Positions 8,652 through 17,717 are shown, counted from the stretch's first letter. The stretch is DNA of 34,306 nt from Acidobacteriaceae bacterium (GCA_003151335.1 PLXE01000037.1:9075-43380); one strand, 5' to 3'. Numbers and translations: made by a program. The notes: generated by a model from the sequence alone, not told the origin.

Positions 8652-9146
8652 ATGCCTGACGAACCAAAACCCGCGGCTTCACCCGAGAGCCCGGAGGAGA
8701 TGAGCCGGCGGCAGTTTTTCGTCAAGGTCGGAGTGGGCTCGGTGGCGGTGGCCGCACTGGGCACGGCGGCCTTCTCTTACGAGTACCTGTCGCCGAATGT
8801 GCTCTACGAACCGTCGCCGATTGTGGATGCGGGAAAGCCCGACCACTATCCTCCGGACTCGGTTACGCTCGATCCGGCGACTGCGATCTACGTGGTGCGC
8901 ACGGCGGAGGGATTCTTCGCGCTCTCGGCCATCTGCACTCACCTGGGTTGCATGACGGCCTATAAGCCGGACCTCGGCATCATCGCCTGCCCCTGCCACG
9001 GCAGCAAGTTCAACAAGGACGGCGTGAAGATCGCCGGCCCCGCGCCCAGACCGCTTCCCTGGCTGCGCATGTGGCTGAGCGACGATGGCAACCTGATGGT
9101 TGACCGCTCCAATGCCGTCGCCATCAAGCAACTGGTGAGGGTCTAG
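8652..9146 (+). CDS. Rieske [2Fe-2S] protein of a cytochrome bc/b6f-type complex
   Basis: High-potential iron-sulfur subunit that takes the first electron from quinol. Both Rieske boxes are intact: CTHLGC (Cys95, His97, Cys100) and CPCHGSKF (Cys113, Cys115, His116). The N-terminus carries a twin-arginine-type signal ([13 protein letters not shown]) with a hydrophobic stretch that normally stays as the membrane anchor. GAGG precedes ATG 8652. At 164 residues it is a typical bacterial length. The cytochrome b gene starts 3 nt after its stop, so translation is probably coupled. Confidence 0.95.
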   Translation: MPDEPKPAASPESPEEMSRRQFFVKVGVGSVAVAALGTAAFSYEYLSPNVLYEPSPIVDAGKPDHYPPDSVTLDPATAIYVVRTAEGFFALSAICTHLGCMTAYKPDLGIIACPCHGSKFNKDGVKIAGPAPRPLPWLRMWLSDDGNLMVDRSNAVAIKQLVRV

Positions 9147-9148
9147 CC

Positions 9149-9904
9149 GTGGCCAATACCCTCGATCGCCTCGCTGACCAGGTTCGCGAGAACCGCATAT
9201 GGCGCTCCATTTTTCGCAGCGGCACCGGTGAGAGCAACCTGCACCGTGCGTTAACTGTGCAGCAAAACGTCTTCCTGCACCTGTTCTCGGTCAAGGCGCG
9301 CAAGCGCACGTTGGAGTTCCGTGCGACATGGTATTTGGGGGCGCTGACCTTCGGGACGTTCCTTATTCTCGTGATCACCGGCATTCTGCTGATGCTGTAT
9401 TACCACCCCTCGGTCCCGCAGGCCTACGCCGACATGAAAGACCTGCAGTTCGTGGTCTCGTCAGGCGTGTTTCTGCGCAACCTGCATCGCTGGTCGGCCC
9501 ACGCCATGGTTTTCCTGGTGTTCGCGCACATGTTCAAGGTGTTCTATCGCGGGGCTTATCGGCCGCCGCGTGAGTTCAACTGGGTCATTGGCGTTGTGCT
9601 GCTTCTGATGACGCTGCTGCTGAGTTATACGGGCTACCTGCTGCCGTGGGACCAACTGGCTTTCTGGGCGGTGACGGTCGGCAGCAACATTGCCTCGGCG
9701 GTGCCGGTGATAGGCGCCAAGATGCGGTTCCTGATGCTGGGCGGAACGGCCGTGAACGCCAATGCGCTGCTCCGTTTCTACGTTCTGCACTGCGTAATTC
9801 TGCCCTTTGCCGCGGTTGTGTTAATCGCGATCCACTTCTGGCGGATTCGCAAGGACGGCGGAATTTATCCCGGTGAATCTCCGGCGGAAGGAGACGCCAA
9901 GTGA
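9149..9904 (+). CDS. cytochrome b N-terminal subunit (b6-like)
   Basis: Integral membrane dihaem subunit with four hydrophobic helices. The start is GTG 9149. The haem b histidines are visible: NLHRWSAH to VFAH (first pair, 14 apart) and VLHCVILPF to AIHFW (second pair, 15 apart). The second spacing, with 14 residues between the histidines, is that of cytochrome b6 rather than mitochondrial-type cytochrome b. The [20 protein letters not shown] stretch is the conserved quinol-site region. The b6-plus-subunit-IV split is confirmed by the next gene, which overlaps this one by 4 nt (GTGA). The gene belongs to the operon beginning at 6654. Confidence 0.95.
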   Translation: MANTLDRLADQVRENRIWRSIFRSGTGESNLHRALTVQQNVFLHLFSVKARKRTLEFRATWYLGALTFGTFLILVITGILLMLYYHPSVPQAYADMKDLQFVVSSGVFLRNLHRWSAHAMVFLVFAHMFKVFYRGAYRPPREFNWVIGVVLLLMTLLLSYTGYLLPWDQLAFWAVTVGSNIASAVPVIGAKMRFLMLGGTAVNANALLRFYVLHCVILPFAAVVLIAIHFWRIRKDGGIYPGESPAEGDAK

Positions 9905-10605
9905 GCGATCCCAAAGATTTCGTTGCCGTCGTCGACTCCGATGTGCGTAAGACACCCCGGCGCATAGCCTTCATAACCAAGCGGACCTCGCCGCAAGTGC
10001 ACGTGAAGGATGAAGAGCGGGTGATGACCTATCCCGAAGTTTTCTTCCGCACCGCAGTCGCTATTCAAGTCCTCGCAATTATATTGGTCGTCATTTCGCT
10101 GCGCTGGAATGCACCGCTGGAAGGGCTCGCCGATCCCATGCACACGCCCAATCCGGCAAAGGCGCCCTGGTACTTCCTCGGTTTGCAGGAATTGCTGCAC
10201 TACTTCCCGCCGGTGGTGGCAGGCGTTCTCATACCTGGTCTGGTGGTGATGGCACTCATCGTGATTCCCTACTTCAACATCAACATCGAAGCCGAGGGAT
10301 TATGGCTGCGCGACAAAGCTAGGCGTCTGCGAATTTTCGGCATTGTGGTTGTGCTGTTCTGTATTTTTCTGGCAGTGTTCGATGTCTGGGTGGCACTGGT
10401 TCCGACCCTCATCGTCGCCGCGTTCATGCTGCTGGCCGCGCAAACCCCTCCCCAGACAACACGAGGATTCCGCGGCTGGTTGGCCAGTAAACCGCTGTCG
10501 TTCTGGATCATGACATGGTTCTTGTTCGAACTGGTTGTGCTAACTGCCATCGGCACCTTCTTCCGCGGGCCGGGATGGTCGTGGGTTTGGCCATGGAGGG
10601 CTTAG
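9901..10605 (+). CDS. cytochrome b C-terminal subunit (subunit IV-like)
   Basis: Second half of the split cytochrome b. It starts at GTG 9901, overlapping the b6-like gene by 4 nt. The sequence [19 protein letters not shown] corresponds to the quinol-oxidation loop. Where most complexes have PEWY, this has A88-P89-W90-Y91, so the glutamate thought to accept a proton from quinol is absent. From memory, this variant occurs in menaquinol-type complexes of other anaerobe-rich phyla. Hydrophobic helices lie at about 46-66, 105-125, 143-163, 165-180 and 200-222. At 234 residues it is longer than plant subunit IV (about 160), with extra C-terminal helices. Confidence 0.93.
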   Translation: MSDPKDFVAVVDSDVRKTPRRIAFITKRTSPQVHVKDEERVMTYPEVFFRTAVAIQVLAIILVVISLRWNAPLEGLADPMHTPNPAKAPWYFLGLQELLHYFPPVVAGVLIPGLVVMALIVIPYFNINIEAEGLWLRDKARRLRIFGIVVVLFCIFLAVFDVWVALVPTLIVAAFMLLAAQTPPQTTRGFRGWLASKPLSFWIMTWFLFELVVLTAIGTFFRGPGWSWVWPWRA

Positions 10606-10611
10606 GCTGTC

Positions 10612-12663
10612 ATGAAGAATAACCTTCACGCCCTGTGGCAGCTCTTCTTCGGCGACAGCGCTCGCGCCTTTGGGTCGGCAAGCGTCATCCTACTTGTGCT
10701 GCTGGCCGTCGCGCCCGCCAAAAACCACTTCAGCCAGTGGCGTCACTATCAGAAGCAATACTTACATCTCATCCGCGGCCGCGCCGACGCTGTTACCCTC
10801 GAACGGCACTTCCAAGGCGGCATCCAGCAGATATGGATTCCCGAGCAGCAAGTGACCGACCGTTGCACGACCTGCCATCTCGGGATGAAAGAAGCCAGCC
10901 TTGCAGACGTCAGCTCAGTGGCATTTCGCGAACACCCGGTAATTCCGCACAAATTGACGGAGTTCGGCTGCACGACCTGCCACCGCGGACAAGGGGCCGC
11001 GACCACCGTCGAGGAGGCGCATAGCGCCACGGAACAATGGGAGCAGCCGCTGCTGCCGGCTAAGTACATCGAAGCCGGCTGCGGGCAATGCCATCTGGAA
11101 AATCAAACCGGGACACCGTTTCTCAACCAGGGGCGGCAACTCATCGTCAGCTACGGCTGCACGCACTGCCACACCATCAAGCAGGGGGACGGGACTTACG
11201 TCACTCCAGACGACGATCCGCCCTCGCTGAAGCACATCGCCGACAAGACCACGCGCGAGTGGGTCTATGCCTGGATCAAAGATCCTCAAGCCTATGCCGG
11301 CACGGCTACCATGCCGAACTACCATTTGAGCGATGACGATGCCCGCGACGTCTCGGCATTCATCCTTGCCCAGAGCACACCGCTCGAGCCGCCGCTCCAG
11401 CCGGTGAAGGCTGACACGAAAACGCCAGCCGATCCGGCCGCAGGCACCTCGCTCTACGGCCAATCCTTCTGCGCTTCGTGCCATGCCATGCAGAATGCTG
11501 CCGGCATGATGGTCGGAGGTAATGTCGGGCCTGAGCTGACGGGCATCGGCACGAAAGCGAAACCGGAGTGGCTGCAGGATTGGGTGGCCAATCCCAATCA
11601 CTATGATCCAGGCACCATGATGCCGCACTACCGCTTCGACGCCGCCCAAGTGGCTACCCTGACCGGATTCCTGGAGTCGAAGGTGGAGCCCGACTTCGTC
11701 GCCAATGTGCATCTCGACGCCGCCACGCCGGAGCAAGTCGAACACGGCAAGCGATTGGCGGTCGAGAATGGCTGCGCCAGTTGCCACGAGATCAACGGCA
11801 TCAAGAAGCCGGAGAATTTTGCGCCTGAGCTGAGCCGCATCGGCAGCAAACCACTCAACCAACTGATTTTCGTCGAAGGCGTCGAGCACAGCCTGCCTGG
11901 CTATGTAGCTGGAAAGGTGCGCAATCCGCGCGCCTTCGGGCCGTCGCTGAAGATGCCGCAGTTCAAGTTCACGCCGCAGCAGATCGATGCCATCACCACC
12001 GCGCTGCTGGCGCTGACCGACCGAGCGCAGAGCCAGCCGCCCACCATGCGGATTGCCTCGGTCCAGCAGTCCAAGTATCAGCCGGCAGGAAATGCCGGAC
12101 AGCTCATGGGCGACCTGCGCTGCTTCACCTGTCACATGATCAACGGGCACGGTGGGGACATGGCTCCCGACCTCACCTGGGAAGGGACCGCGGTACAGCG
12201 CGAGTGGCTGACGCAGTTTCTGAAGAACCCGGAAACGCTGCGGCCCGCGCTGATTCGCCGCATGCCCAAGTTCAACCTCCGGGACGCGGAGATCAACACT
12301 CTGGCTGATTACATGATGACCGTGTACCAGACGCCGGAGTTTGACCGCGATTCCCTGCCGGTGTCACAGTTCAATCCCGCGCAGGTGGAACAGGGGCGGC
12401 AGCTTTTCTATTCCAAATTTGCCTGCCAGTCCTGCCACATCGCCGATTACAAGAACGACAAAGGCTACATTGGCCCGGCGCTGGCGGCGACCGGCAAGCG
12501 GTTTAATGCAGCCTGGGTTTATTACTGGCTGAAAGATCCACAGGCGCTGCGTCCGGGGACCATCGAGCCCAACCAGCACATGACCGACGACGAGGCGCGC
12601 GCGTTGACGGCGTTCCTGATGTCGCTCAAGTCTGGCGGCGCACAGGGGGCGATGAAGAAATGA
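10612..12663 (+). CDS. membrane-anchored octahaem cytochrome c of the bc complex
   Basis: Large electron-transfer subunit in the position of cytochrome c1/f. An uncleaved hydrophobic segment near residues 20-35 anchors it. Eight CxxCH motifs start at Cys 85, 120, 157, 183, 287, 388, 504 and 605. The first three are close together in a compact N-terminal part. The last five each open a class I-like module with a shared pattern: CxxCH, then a W-x2-W-(I/V/L)-x-(D/N)-P-like segment, then MP-x-(F/Y), then a helix such as DDDARDVSAFI. The fifth module has IEPNQHM in place of the MP motif, so its axial ligand may differ. It starts 6 nt after subunit IV and overlaps the next gene by 4 nt. It probably conducts electrons away from the Rieske centre toward periplasmic partners. 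Confidence 0.92.
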   Translation: MKNNLHALWQLFFGDSARAFGSASVILLVLLAVAPAKNHFSQWRHYQKQYLHLIRGRADAVTLERHFQGGIQQIWIPEQQVTDRCTTCHLGMKEASLADVSSVAFREHPVIPHKLTEFGCTTCHRGQGAATTVEEAHSATEQWEQPLLPAKYIEAGCGQCHLENQTGTPFLNQGRQLIVSYGCTHCHTIKQGDGTYVTPDDDPPSLKHIADKTTREWVYAWIKDPQAYAGTATMPNYHLSDDDARDVSAFILAQSTPLEPPLQPVKADTKTPADPAAGTSLYGQSFCASCHAMQNAAGMMVGGNVGPELTGIGTKAKPEWLQDWVANPNHYDPGTMMPHYRFDAAQVATLTGFLESKVEPDFVANVHLDAATPEQVEHGKRLAVENGCASCHEINGIKKPENFAPELSRIGSKPLNQLIFVEGVEHSLPGYVAGKVRNPRAFGPSLKMPQFKFTPQQIDAITTALLALTDRAQSQPPTMRIASVQQSKYQPAGNAGQLMGDLRCFTCHMINGHGGDMAPDLTWEGTAVQREWLTQFLKNPETLRPALIRRMPKFNLRDAEINTLADYMMTVYQTPEFDRDSLPVSQFNPAQVEQGRQLFYSKFACQSCHIADYKNDKGYIGPALAATGKRFNAAWVYYWLKDPQALRPGTIEPNQHMTDDEARALTAFLMSLKSGGAQGAMKK

Positions 12664-13388
12664 AGCCTCTGCTCATCGCTGTTTATGCGGCCACGCTGCT
12701 GATGGCTGGATGCTCGCGCAAGAGCAACCAGCCTGCACCTCTGCAATCCACCGCCACCGGAACTGCGATTGTCGAATCTAGCGGCGGCAAGCAGATTGGT
12801 TATGCCGGAATGCTGCTGGATCAACCAGTCGTGGTGCAGGTGAACGACGCCTCAGGAAATGGGGTCGCCGGCACGGCGGTATATTTCAGCGGGCCAGCCG
12901 GTGTGAGTTTTGCCCCAGCCGCTGCGCTGACCGACTCCAGTGGCCAAGTCACCAGCACGGTCGAGCTCGGTCAACAGGCGGGGCGATACAAAATCGTGGC
13001 GAGCACGCGCGATAAATCGGGAAAGGCGATCGACCTCAGTCTCGACGAGATCGCGTTAGGTTACCAGCAAACGGTGGGAGCGCAGCTCAACACGCAGTAC
13101 TGCGTCCGCTGTCACGACCCGGAGTCAACGCCGCAGCGCGTCTCCAACATGGACAACCTCTCGGTCAAGCCACATCCGTTCACCGAAGGCGACACGCTCA
13201 ACAAGATGAGCGATGCCGACCTGGTCGCCATTATCAGCCACGGCGGTCCTGCCTTGAACAAATCGCCGCAGATGCCACCCTGGGGATACACGCTCTCCAA
13301 GAGCGACATCGCTGCGCTGGTGTCGTACATTCGCGCGGTGGCCGATCCACCGTACCAGGCCGGCGGACTGGTGTATGCCCAGAAGTAA
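12660..13388 (+). CDS. lipoprotein monohaem cytochrome c with Ig-like domain
   Basis: ATG 12660 overlaps the octahaem stop (ATGA). The N-terminus is a lipoprotein signal (LLMAGC, Cys18 lipidated) followed by a Ser/Pro-rich linker. Residues about 50-135 look like a bacterial Ig-like (Big_1) domain: VVVQVNDASGNGVAGTAVYF, then GQVTSTVELG. The haem motif CVRCH is at 148-152, in a C-terminal class I module of about 95 residues ending with MPPWGYTLSKSDIAALVSYI. It is likely tethered to a membrane facing the periplasm, and a Big_1-type domain may hold the haem away from the membrane or bind a partner. The fusion is uncommon; its electron partner is unknown. Confidence 0.83.
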   Translation: MKPLLIAVYAATLLMAGCSRKSNQPAPLQSTATGTAIVESSGGKQIGYAGMLLDQPVVVQVNDASGNGVAGTAVYFSGPAGVSFAPAAALTDSSGQVTSTVELGQQAGRYKIVASTRDKSGKAIDLSLDEIALGYQQTVGAQLNTQYCVRCHDPESTPQRVSNMDNLSVKPHPFTEGDTLNKMSDADLVAIISHGGPALNKSPQMPPWGYTLSKSDIAALVSYIRAVADPPYQAGGLVYAQK

Positions 13389-13430
13389 GCCGGAGTTGAC
13401 CCCATCCTTGCCAGAGAAGAAACTGCTGCC

Positions 13431-14684
13431 ATGAAATTTGTAGAAGGCATCGCAGTCCTGAGTGTTGTGCTGGGAACGATCGGTCCCCTCACGGCGCAAG
13501 TTGTCACGCCGATGGAGTTGTCCGATCCGAAAACGCAGCAACTGCAGCAGCGGCACCTCAAGACCTTGATGGCGATCGGGACCGAGATCGAAGCGCACAA
13601 ATTTCCTTATCCTTTCTATTTCAGCCGCGTCCTCGACGTCGATCTCCCCAAGATGCAGCTGGCCGATCAGCGCTCCATCCGCTTCGACATTTACAAGGGC
13701 CAAACTGTGCTGGAAATCACGGGCAACTACTATGCTGCCTATTCGGCCGACCGCATGGATTCTTACGCGCGCCTGAAAGAAACATTTCAGAGCGTCGTCA
13801 TGCCCATGCTGCAAGTCGAGGTGCCGCACTTCCCGGATGATTCGGAATTTTCCGCGTTTGCCATCGAGGTCTCCCATCACGTGCGGCAAAAAGTAATGGG
13901 CGTCAACTCGGAGCGCCCGGAGAACGTCACCGTCATCATTCCGGTTCCGGTTGCCCAGCAGCTGGTGGACGCCAAGACCGACGACCAGAAGCAGTCGGCG
14001 GTCCTGGAAGCGAAGGTGTTCCTGAACGGAGAGCCGTATTCGCTGTGGTTGCAGGAGGGCGCGCCCTCGGAGGAGTGGAAAGAAAAGTTTGCGCCCCTGC
14101 CCGCGACGAAGAAGCCTGTCGAGACGGCAAGCACCGCGCCCAGTCCGGCCGCATCGGCCAATCCATCCGTCTCCGCCAACCTGACTTCACCAACACCAAT
14201 ACGGATCTTTAGTCCGGACGCTTTGGCGAAATTGCAACGCCAGAATGATGACGCCGTCACGCGTATGACCAAGGCCCTCAACCAAGAAGCGCATTTTCTG
14301 CCATACGCGGCGCCCACCTTCATTGGGTTCCGTCAGGGCGCCTACTTGCAACTGTCCATTACCACCAACCTCAATGCGGCCGCCGGAACCTCTCGCTACA
14401 AACTGGCGGCCCTGGCCTTCGATGAGCATATTTCTCATCTGGTGCGGCCGGTGTTGAATTATTTTCCGCAAGATGCGGATTTTGATGGCATTGTTTTCAG
14501 CAGCATGATTCACGTCGCCGACGGTTCGAGTCCGGAGGCGGTGGAATTCTTCCTTCCCTTCCGCGTGATGCGTTGTTTCGCCTCCTACGATTGCACCGGC
14601 CAGCAGTTGCTGGACTCGGGAACGATCGTGATTAACGGGGAACGCGCCGCCCTCGATCTGCAAATCGCTGAAGGCAAGAACTGA
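13431..14684 (+). CDS. secreted protein of unknown function with two homologous halves
   Basis: I do not recognise the family. It has a signal peptide ending near GPLTAQ and no haem, Cys-pair or transmembrane segment after it. Residues about 35-200 and 265-417 look like repeats of one domain. HFPDDSEFSAFAIEVSHHV matches NYFPQDADFDGIVFSSMIHV in pattern. The ENVTVIIPVPV strand matches EAVEFFLPFRV, and VFLNGEPYSL matches IVINGERAAL. The linker (about 225-262) is Ala/Pro/Ser/Thr-rich. It lies 42 nt after the lipoprotein cytochrome on the same strand and is probably the last gene of the bc operon, so it may be an accessory or assembly factor. Confidence 0.7.
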   Translation: MKFVEGIAVLSVVLGTIGPLTAQVVTPMELSDPKTQQLQQRHLKTLMAIGTEIEAHKFPYPFYFSRVLDVDLPKMQLADQRSIRFDIYKGQTVLEITGNYYAAYSADRMDSYARLKETFQSVVMPMLQVEVPHFPDDSEFSAFAIEVSHHVRQKVMGVNSERPENVTVIIPVPVAQQLVDAKTDDQKQSAVLEAKVFLNGEPYSLWLQEGAPSEEWKEKFAPLPATKKPVETASTAPSPAASANPSVSANLTSPTPIRIFSPDALAKLQRQNDDAVTRMTKALNQEAHFLPYAAPTFIGFRQGAYLQLSITTNLNAAAGTSRYKLAALAFDEHISHLVRPVLNYFPQDADFDGIVFSSMIHVADGSSPEAVEFFLPFRVMRCFASYDCTGQQLLDSGTIVINGERAALDLQIAEGKN

Positions 14685-14740
14685 ACCGTTTTCGAATGCT
14701 GGGAGCCTGGAAACACCCGCCGAGGTCTAACTCAACTATG

Positions 14741-15115
14741 TCACCTTTTGAGCAAGCGAGCGATGGTTTCGAACAGCACTTCAGGAGATTCGCCTTTGGG
14801 CAGGAACCCATCGGCAAATTCGATTCCCTCGGGAGTGTCCGAGGCCGCCGAGACGATAAGGATAGGTACGTGCGGCTTGATGGTCTTCATCTCGCTGGCG
14901 ATTTCTGTGCCCGTTTTGTCGGTCAGGAAGTGGTCGGCGATCACCAGATCGACGGCGTCGCGCTTGAATAGTTCCAGGCCTTCTTCGCCCGAAGCCGCGG
15001 TCACCACATCGTAGCCTGCGATGGTAAGCAGAAGTTTACGAACTCGCAGAGCAATCTCGGCGTCGTCAATACACAGAATCGTGGGCCGGACGGAATCCGG
15101 AGGCAAGGGTCTCAT
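14741..15115 (-). CDS. stand-alone response regulator receiver domain
   Basis: A CheY-like receiver of 124 residues with no output domain. The acidic pair is Asp17/Asp18 (LCIDDAE), the phosphoacceptor is Asp61 (VIADHFL), the switch residue Ser89 lies in ILIVSAAS, and the conserved Lys107 is in FLPKGESP. It must act by binding a partner or as a phosphorelay step. No histidine kinase is adjacent. It converges on the bc operon with 56 nt between stops, and lies 171 nt downstream of hemB on the same strand, so co-transcription with hemB is possible but not shown. Confidence 0.92.
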   Translation of the reverse strand: MRPLPPDSVRPTILCIDDAEIALRVRKLLLTIAGYDVVTAASGEEGLELFKRDAVDLVIADHFLTDKTGTEIASEMKTIKPHVPILIVSAASDTPEGIEFADGFLPKGESPEVLFETIARLLKR

Positions 15116-15286
15116 GGGCGCACCGCTGAATGAAGCAACTATACTCCACGCCGCAAGCGAACCACAGCAGATTCGCCGAATATGGTGGCGTCACCAGCGG
15201 CTCGTCATCACGGGTGCAGCCACATATCAGCCTGGGACGAGGGTATTTGCAAAGCGAATACCTGGCGTCAAACCCGCCCGACTCGC

Positions 15287-16417
15287 CTATCCCAGCAACC
15301 TCGCCGCCTCTTTCGCGAAGTAGGTCAGCACGATGGATGCGCCGGCGCGCTCGATACACAGCAGGGACTCCATCATGACGCGATCGTGGTCAATCCAGCC
15401 GTTGCGTGCGGCGGCCTTGATCATGGCGTACTCGCCGCTCACCTGGTAGGCCGCCAGCGGCACATCGAAGCGCAGCCGTGCCTCGTGCAGCACGTCGAGG
15501 TAGGGCATGGCCGGCTTCACCATAATGATGTCCGCGCCTTCCTCGAGGTCGAGCTCGATCTCGCGCATGGCCTCGCGCAGGTTGGCGGGGTCCATCTGGT
15601 AGGAGCGGCGATCGCCAAAGTGCGGCGCCGAATCGGCGGCTTCGCGAAACGGGCCGTAGAATCCGCTGGCAAACTTCGCCGCGTAAGAGAGGATGGGAAT
15701 GTTCTGATAGCCGGCGGCATCGAGCGCGGTGCGGATGGCGTCCACCCGGCCGTCCATCATGTCGGAGGGCGCGATGATGTCCATGCCCGCCTTGGCCTGC
15801 GCCACTGCGGTGCGCGCCAGCAGCTCAAGCGTGGGATCGTTGAGGATCTCGTAATCCTCGGCCGCCAAGGTGGCGACGGCCGGAGCGGTAGCCAGCGCAG
15901 TCGCCGTCGTGGCACCGCCCGACTTAGGTAAGCGAATCGCGATCGCTCTCTTGCCTTGCGCCTCGAGTTCGGAAAGGAACTCGGCCACCTCTTTGCTTGC
16001 GTCCGTCTCCTGGCTGGCCACGATGCCGCAGTGGCCGTGCGACATGTATTCGCACAGGCACACATCGCCCATCAGCAGCAGGCCGGGAACTTCGCGCTTG
16101 ATGGCGCGCGCCGCCTTCTGCACGATGCCATGGTCGGACCAGGCGTCGGTGGCAACTTCGTCCTTCGATTCCGGCAGCCCAAAGAGGATGACGCTGGGGA
16201 TGCCCAGCGACTTCACCTCGGCGCACTCCTTCACTACTTCGTCCACCGAGAGATTGAAGACGCCGGGCATGGAGCGCACTTCCTTGCGCACACCTTCGCC
16301 AGGGCAGACGAACAGAGGATAGACGAAGCCTTCGGGACTGAGCCTGGTTTCGCGAACAAATGAGCGCATCGCTTCCGTGCGACGCAGGCGGCGTGGACGA
16401 TCGGTTGGGAATGGCAT
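15287..16417 (-). CDS. hemB: delta-aminolevulinic acid dehydratase (porphobilinogen synthase)
   Basis: Condenses two 5-aminolevulinate molecules to porphobilinogen, the second common step of haem synthesis. The two active-site lysines are present: Lys248 in [14 protein letters not shown] and Lys301 in [11 protein letters not shown]. The metal-site loop reads [13 protein letters not shown] chose ATG 16417 ([13 protein letters not shown]), the usual HemB opening, over an in-frame GTG at 16435; neither has a strong Shine-Dalgarno. At 376 residues it is longer than the usual 325-340. Some of the excess is an Ala/Thr-rich insert after the [15 protein letters not shown] segment. Its place beside genes needing 12 covalent haems is functionally fitting. 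Confidence 0.96.
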   Translation of the reverse strand: MPFPTDRPRRLRRTEAMRSFVRETRLSPEGFVYPLFVCPGEGVRKEVRSMPGVFNLSVDEVVKECAEVKSLGIPSVILFGLPESKDEVATDAWSDHGIVQKAARAIKREVPGLLLMGDVCLCEYMSHGHCGIVASQETDASKEVAEFLSELEAQGKRAIAIRLPKSGGATTATALATAPAVATLAAEDYEILNDPTLELLARTAVAQAKAGMDIIAPSDMMDGRVDAIRTALDAAGYQNIPILSYAAKFASGFYGPFREAADSAPHFGDRRSYQMDPANLREAMREIELDLEEGADIIMVKPAMPYLDVLHEARLRFDVPLAAYQVSGEYAMIKAAARNGWIDHDRVMMESLLCIERAGASIVLTYFAKEAARLLG

Positions 16418-16516
16418 AACAGAAAATTCTAGCACCGCCGGGGTGGCGCGGAAGCACGAAAATCTCAGGGATAAGAGTCCGCGGAATTGTGATCGGAATC
16501 ACTGCAAACGCTCAGA

Positions 16517-16544
16517 TCAGTGGTCAGTTGTCAGCGCTCAGCAC
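16517..16544. repeat. heptamer-phased tract, TCAGNNN x4
   Basis: TCAG occurs at 16517, 16524, 16531 and 16538, exactly every 7 nt, with variable bases between. It lies between hemB and the DUF1326 gene. The same unit on the opposite strand occurs at 25506-25533. Confidence 0.75.
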
Positions 16545-16657
16545 TGGGCAGGCAGCCAGCCCGCAGCGCGACACAATCTTGGCCCAGCGTGGGTGATGGG
16601 TAAGCGTTGTTAAATGAAATGAGCCCCTTCAGGGACCACACTCTGTAGCGGGGCCTC

Positions 16658-17377
16658 TTACTCTCCCCCGTGGTGCATGGATGGTCCTTCCGGTGCGGCT
16701 GCCGTGGTGGCGCCGCCTTCGCTGAAACGGCCGAGGTAGGCGCTGCGCCGGTCATGCGTGCTCCACTGCGATCCCAGTCCATCGCCGGCGAACTCATCGG
16801 TCAGCGCCACGGCCGAGGTTGCGTGGTCCAGTTTGGTCAGCGGAGGATAATAGTCGGTCTCGTTACCGCAGATGTGGTCATGGTGGTTGAGCGGGCGGGT
16901 CACGATGGTTGCCAGGCGCCCGGCGCGCAGCACGGCATGTCCATGGTGCGGGTCGTCCGGCACCTCGAGAATGACCGGCACATATTCCACGCGGGCGACA
17001 TGATCCAGCAGTTCCCCACCCTGATGTTGGGCGAGTGCGATCAGCGCCTGGCGCTGCGCAGCATTGGCCGCATCGTCCACCATCAACACCGCCTGCGCGG
17101 GATAGGGCTCGCCGTAGGGATCGCCCAGTGTGGCCCGCACGCGGACGGCAGCCGCGACCGTCAGGCCGTCCAGCTTTACGCCATTCCACGAACCTTCCTG
17201 CACGTGCCACGCCAGCAGGGCCTGGTTGCCGGTGAGACCAGCCTCGCCATTGGCGAAGCATTGCGCCACGTAAACATCGGTAGAGCGCGACTCGATATAG
17301 TCGCCGCGAATTTGTTGGGCCTCAACGGTTGCGGCAACAACTAGAAGACCAGCAAGCAGCAAAACAACTCTACGCAT
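16658..17377 (-). CDS. secreted DUF1326 family protein
   Basis: The frame is open to 17629, but ATG 17377 is preceded by GAGGAG and opens a clear signal peptide (RRVVLLLAGLLVVAATVEAQ), giving 239 residues. The mature start GDYIESRSTDVYVAQCF fits the DUF1326 pattern. Family features follow: KLDGLTVAAAV, then VLMVDDAANAAQRQALIAL with QHQGGELLDHVA. Many DUF1326 proteins have a CxC pair after GDYIE; here only one Cys remains there (AQCF). The C-terminus is His-rich (NHHDHICGNETDYYPP, MHHGGE), which could bind metal. The function of the family is unknown. Confidence 0.8.
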   Translation of the reverse strand: MRRVVLLLAGLLVVAATVEAQQIRGDYIESRSTDVYVAQCFANGEAGLTGNQALLAWHVQEGSWNGVKLDGLTVAAAVRVRATLGDPYGEPYPAQAVLMVDDAANAAQRQALIALAQHQGGELLDHVARVEYVPVILEVPDDPHHGHAVLRAGRLATIVTRPLNHHDHICGNETDYYPPLTKLDHATSAVALTDEFAGDGLGSQWSTHDRRSAYLGRFSEGGATTAAAPEGPSMHHGGE

Positions 17378-17630
17378 GGCTGTGGGACTCCTCAACCCCG
17401 GTTGTGAGCATTTTAGTTCAATTGAGAAACTAATCAATGCAATCCTGAAGTTTGAGTGTGTTCCCTTTTGAACAGACGGCTCAAGCCTCCACCTGTCATT
17501 CTTCTTAAAGACGGGGTTACGCATATCCGATGCCCGCGCCAAGAAGTGGCGCACCCAGCGGCGACTTGTCAAGCGTTCCGTCCAGGCTGCCGCCAACCCT
17601 ATAAGTCGGCCCTTGAAGGAGAACTTCAAA

Positions 17631-17717
17631 ATGAGTATCGAAACGATTTTAATTATCGTCGTGGTTGTGTTCCTGCTTGGTGGAGGCGGTTGGTACTGGG
17701 GACGCGGGCGCGCTTAA
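17631..17717 (+). CDS. 28-residue single-span membrane peptide (DUF3309-like)
   Basis: AAGGAG lies 9 nt before ATG 17631. The product is MSIETILIIVVVVFLLGGGG followed by WYWGRGRA. That is one hydrophobic helix, then a Gly-rich turn and an aromatic, basic tail. This resembles the very small DUF3309-type proteins that begin MSxxTILLII and are found in many proteobacteria and acidobacteria. The strong ribosome site and the clean protein-like composition argue it is real. Function is unknown; neighbours are small stress-type proteins. Confidence 0.7.
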   Translation: MSIETILIIVVVVFLLGGGGWYWGRGRA

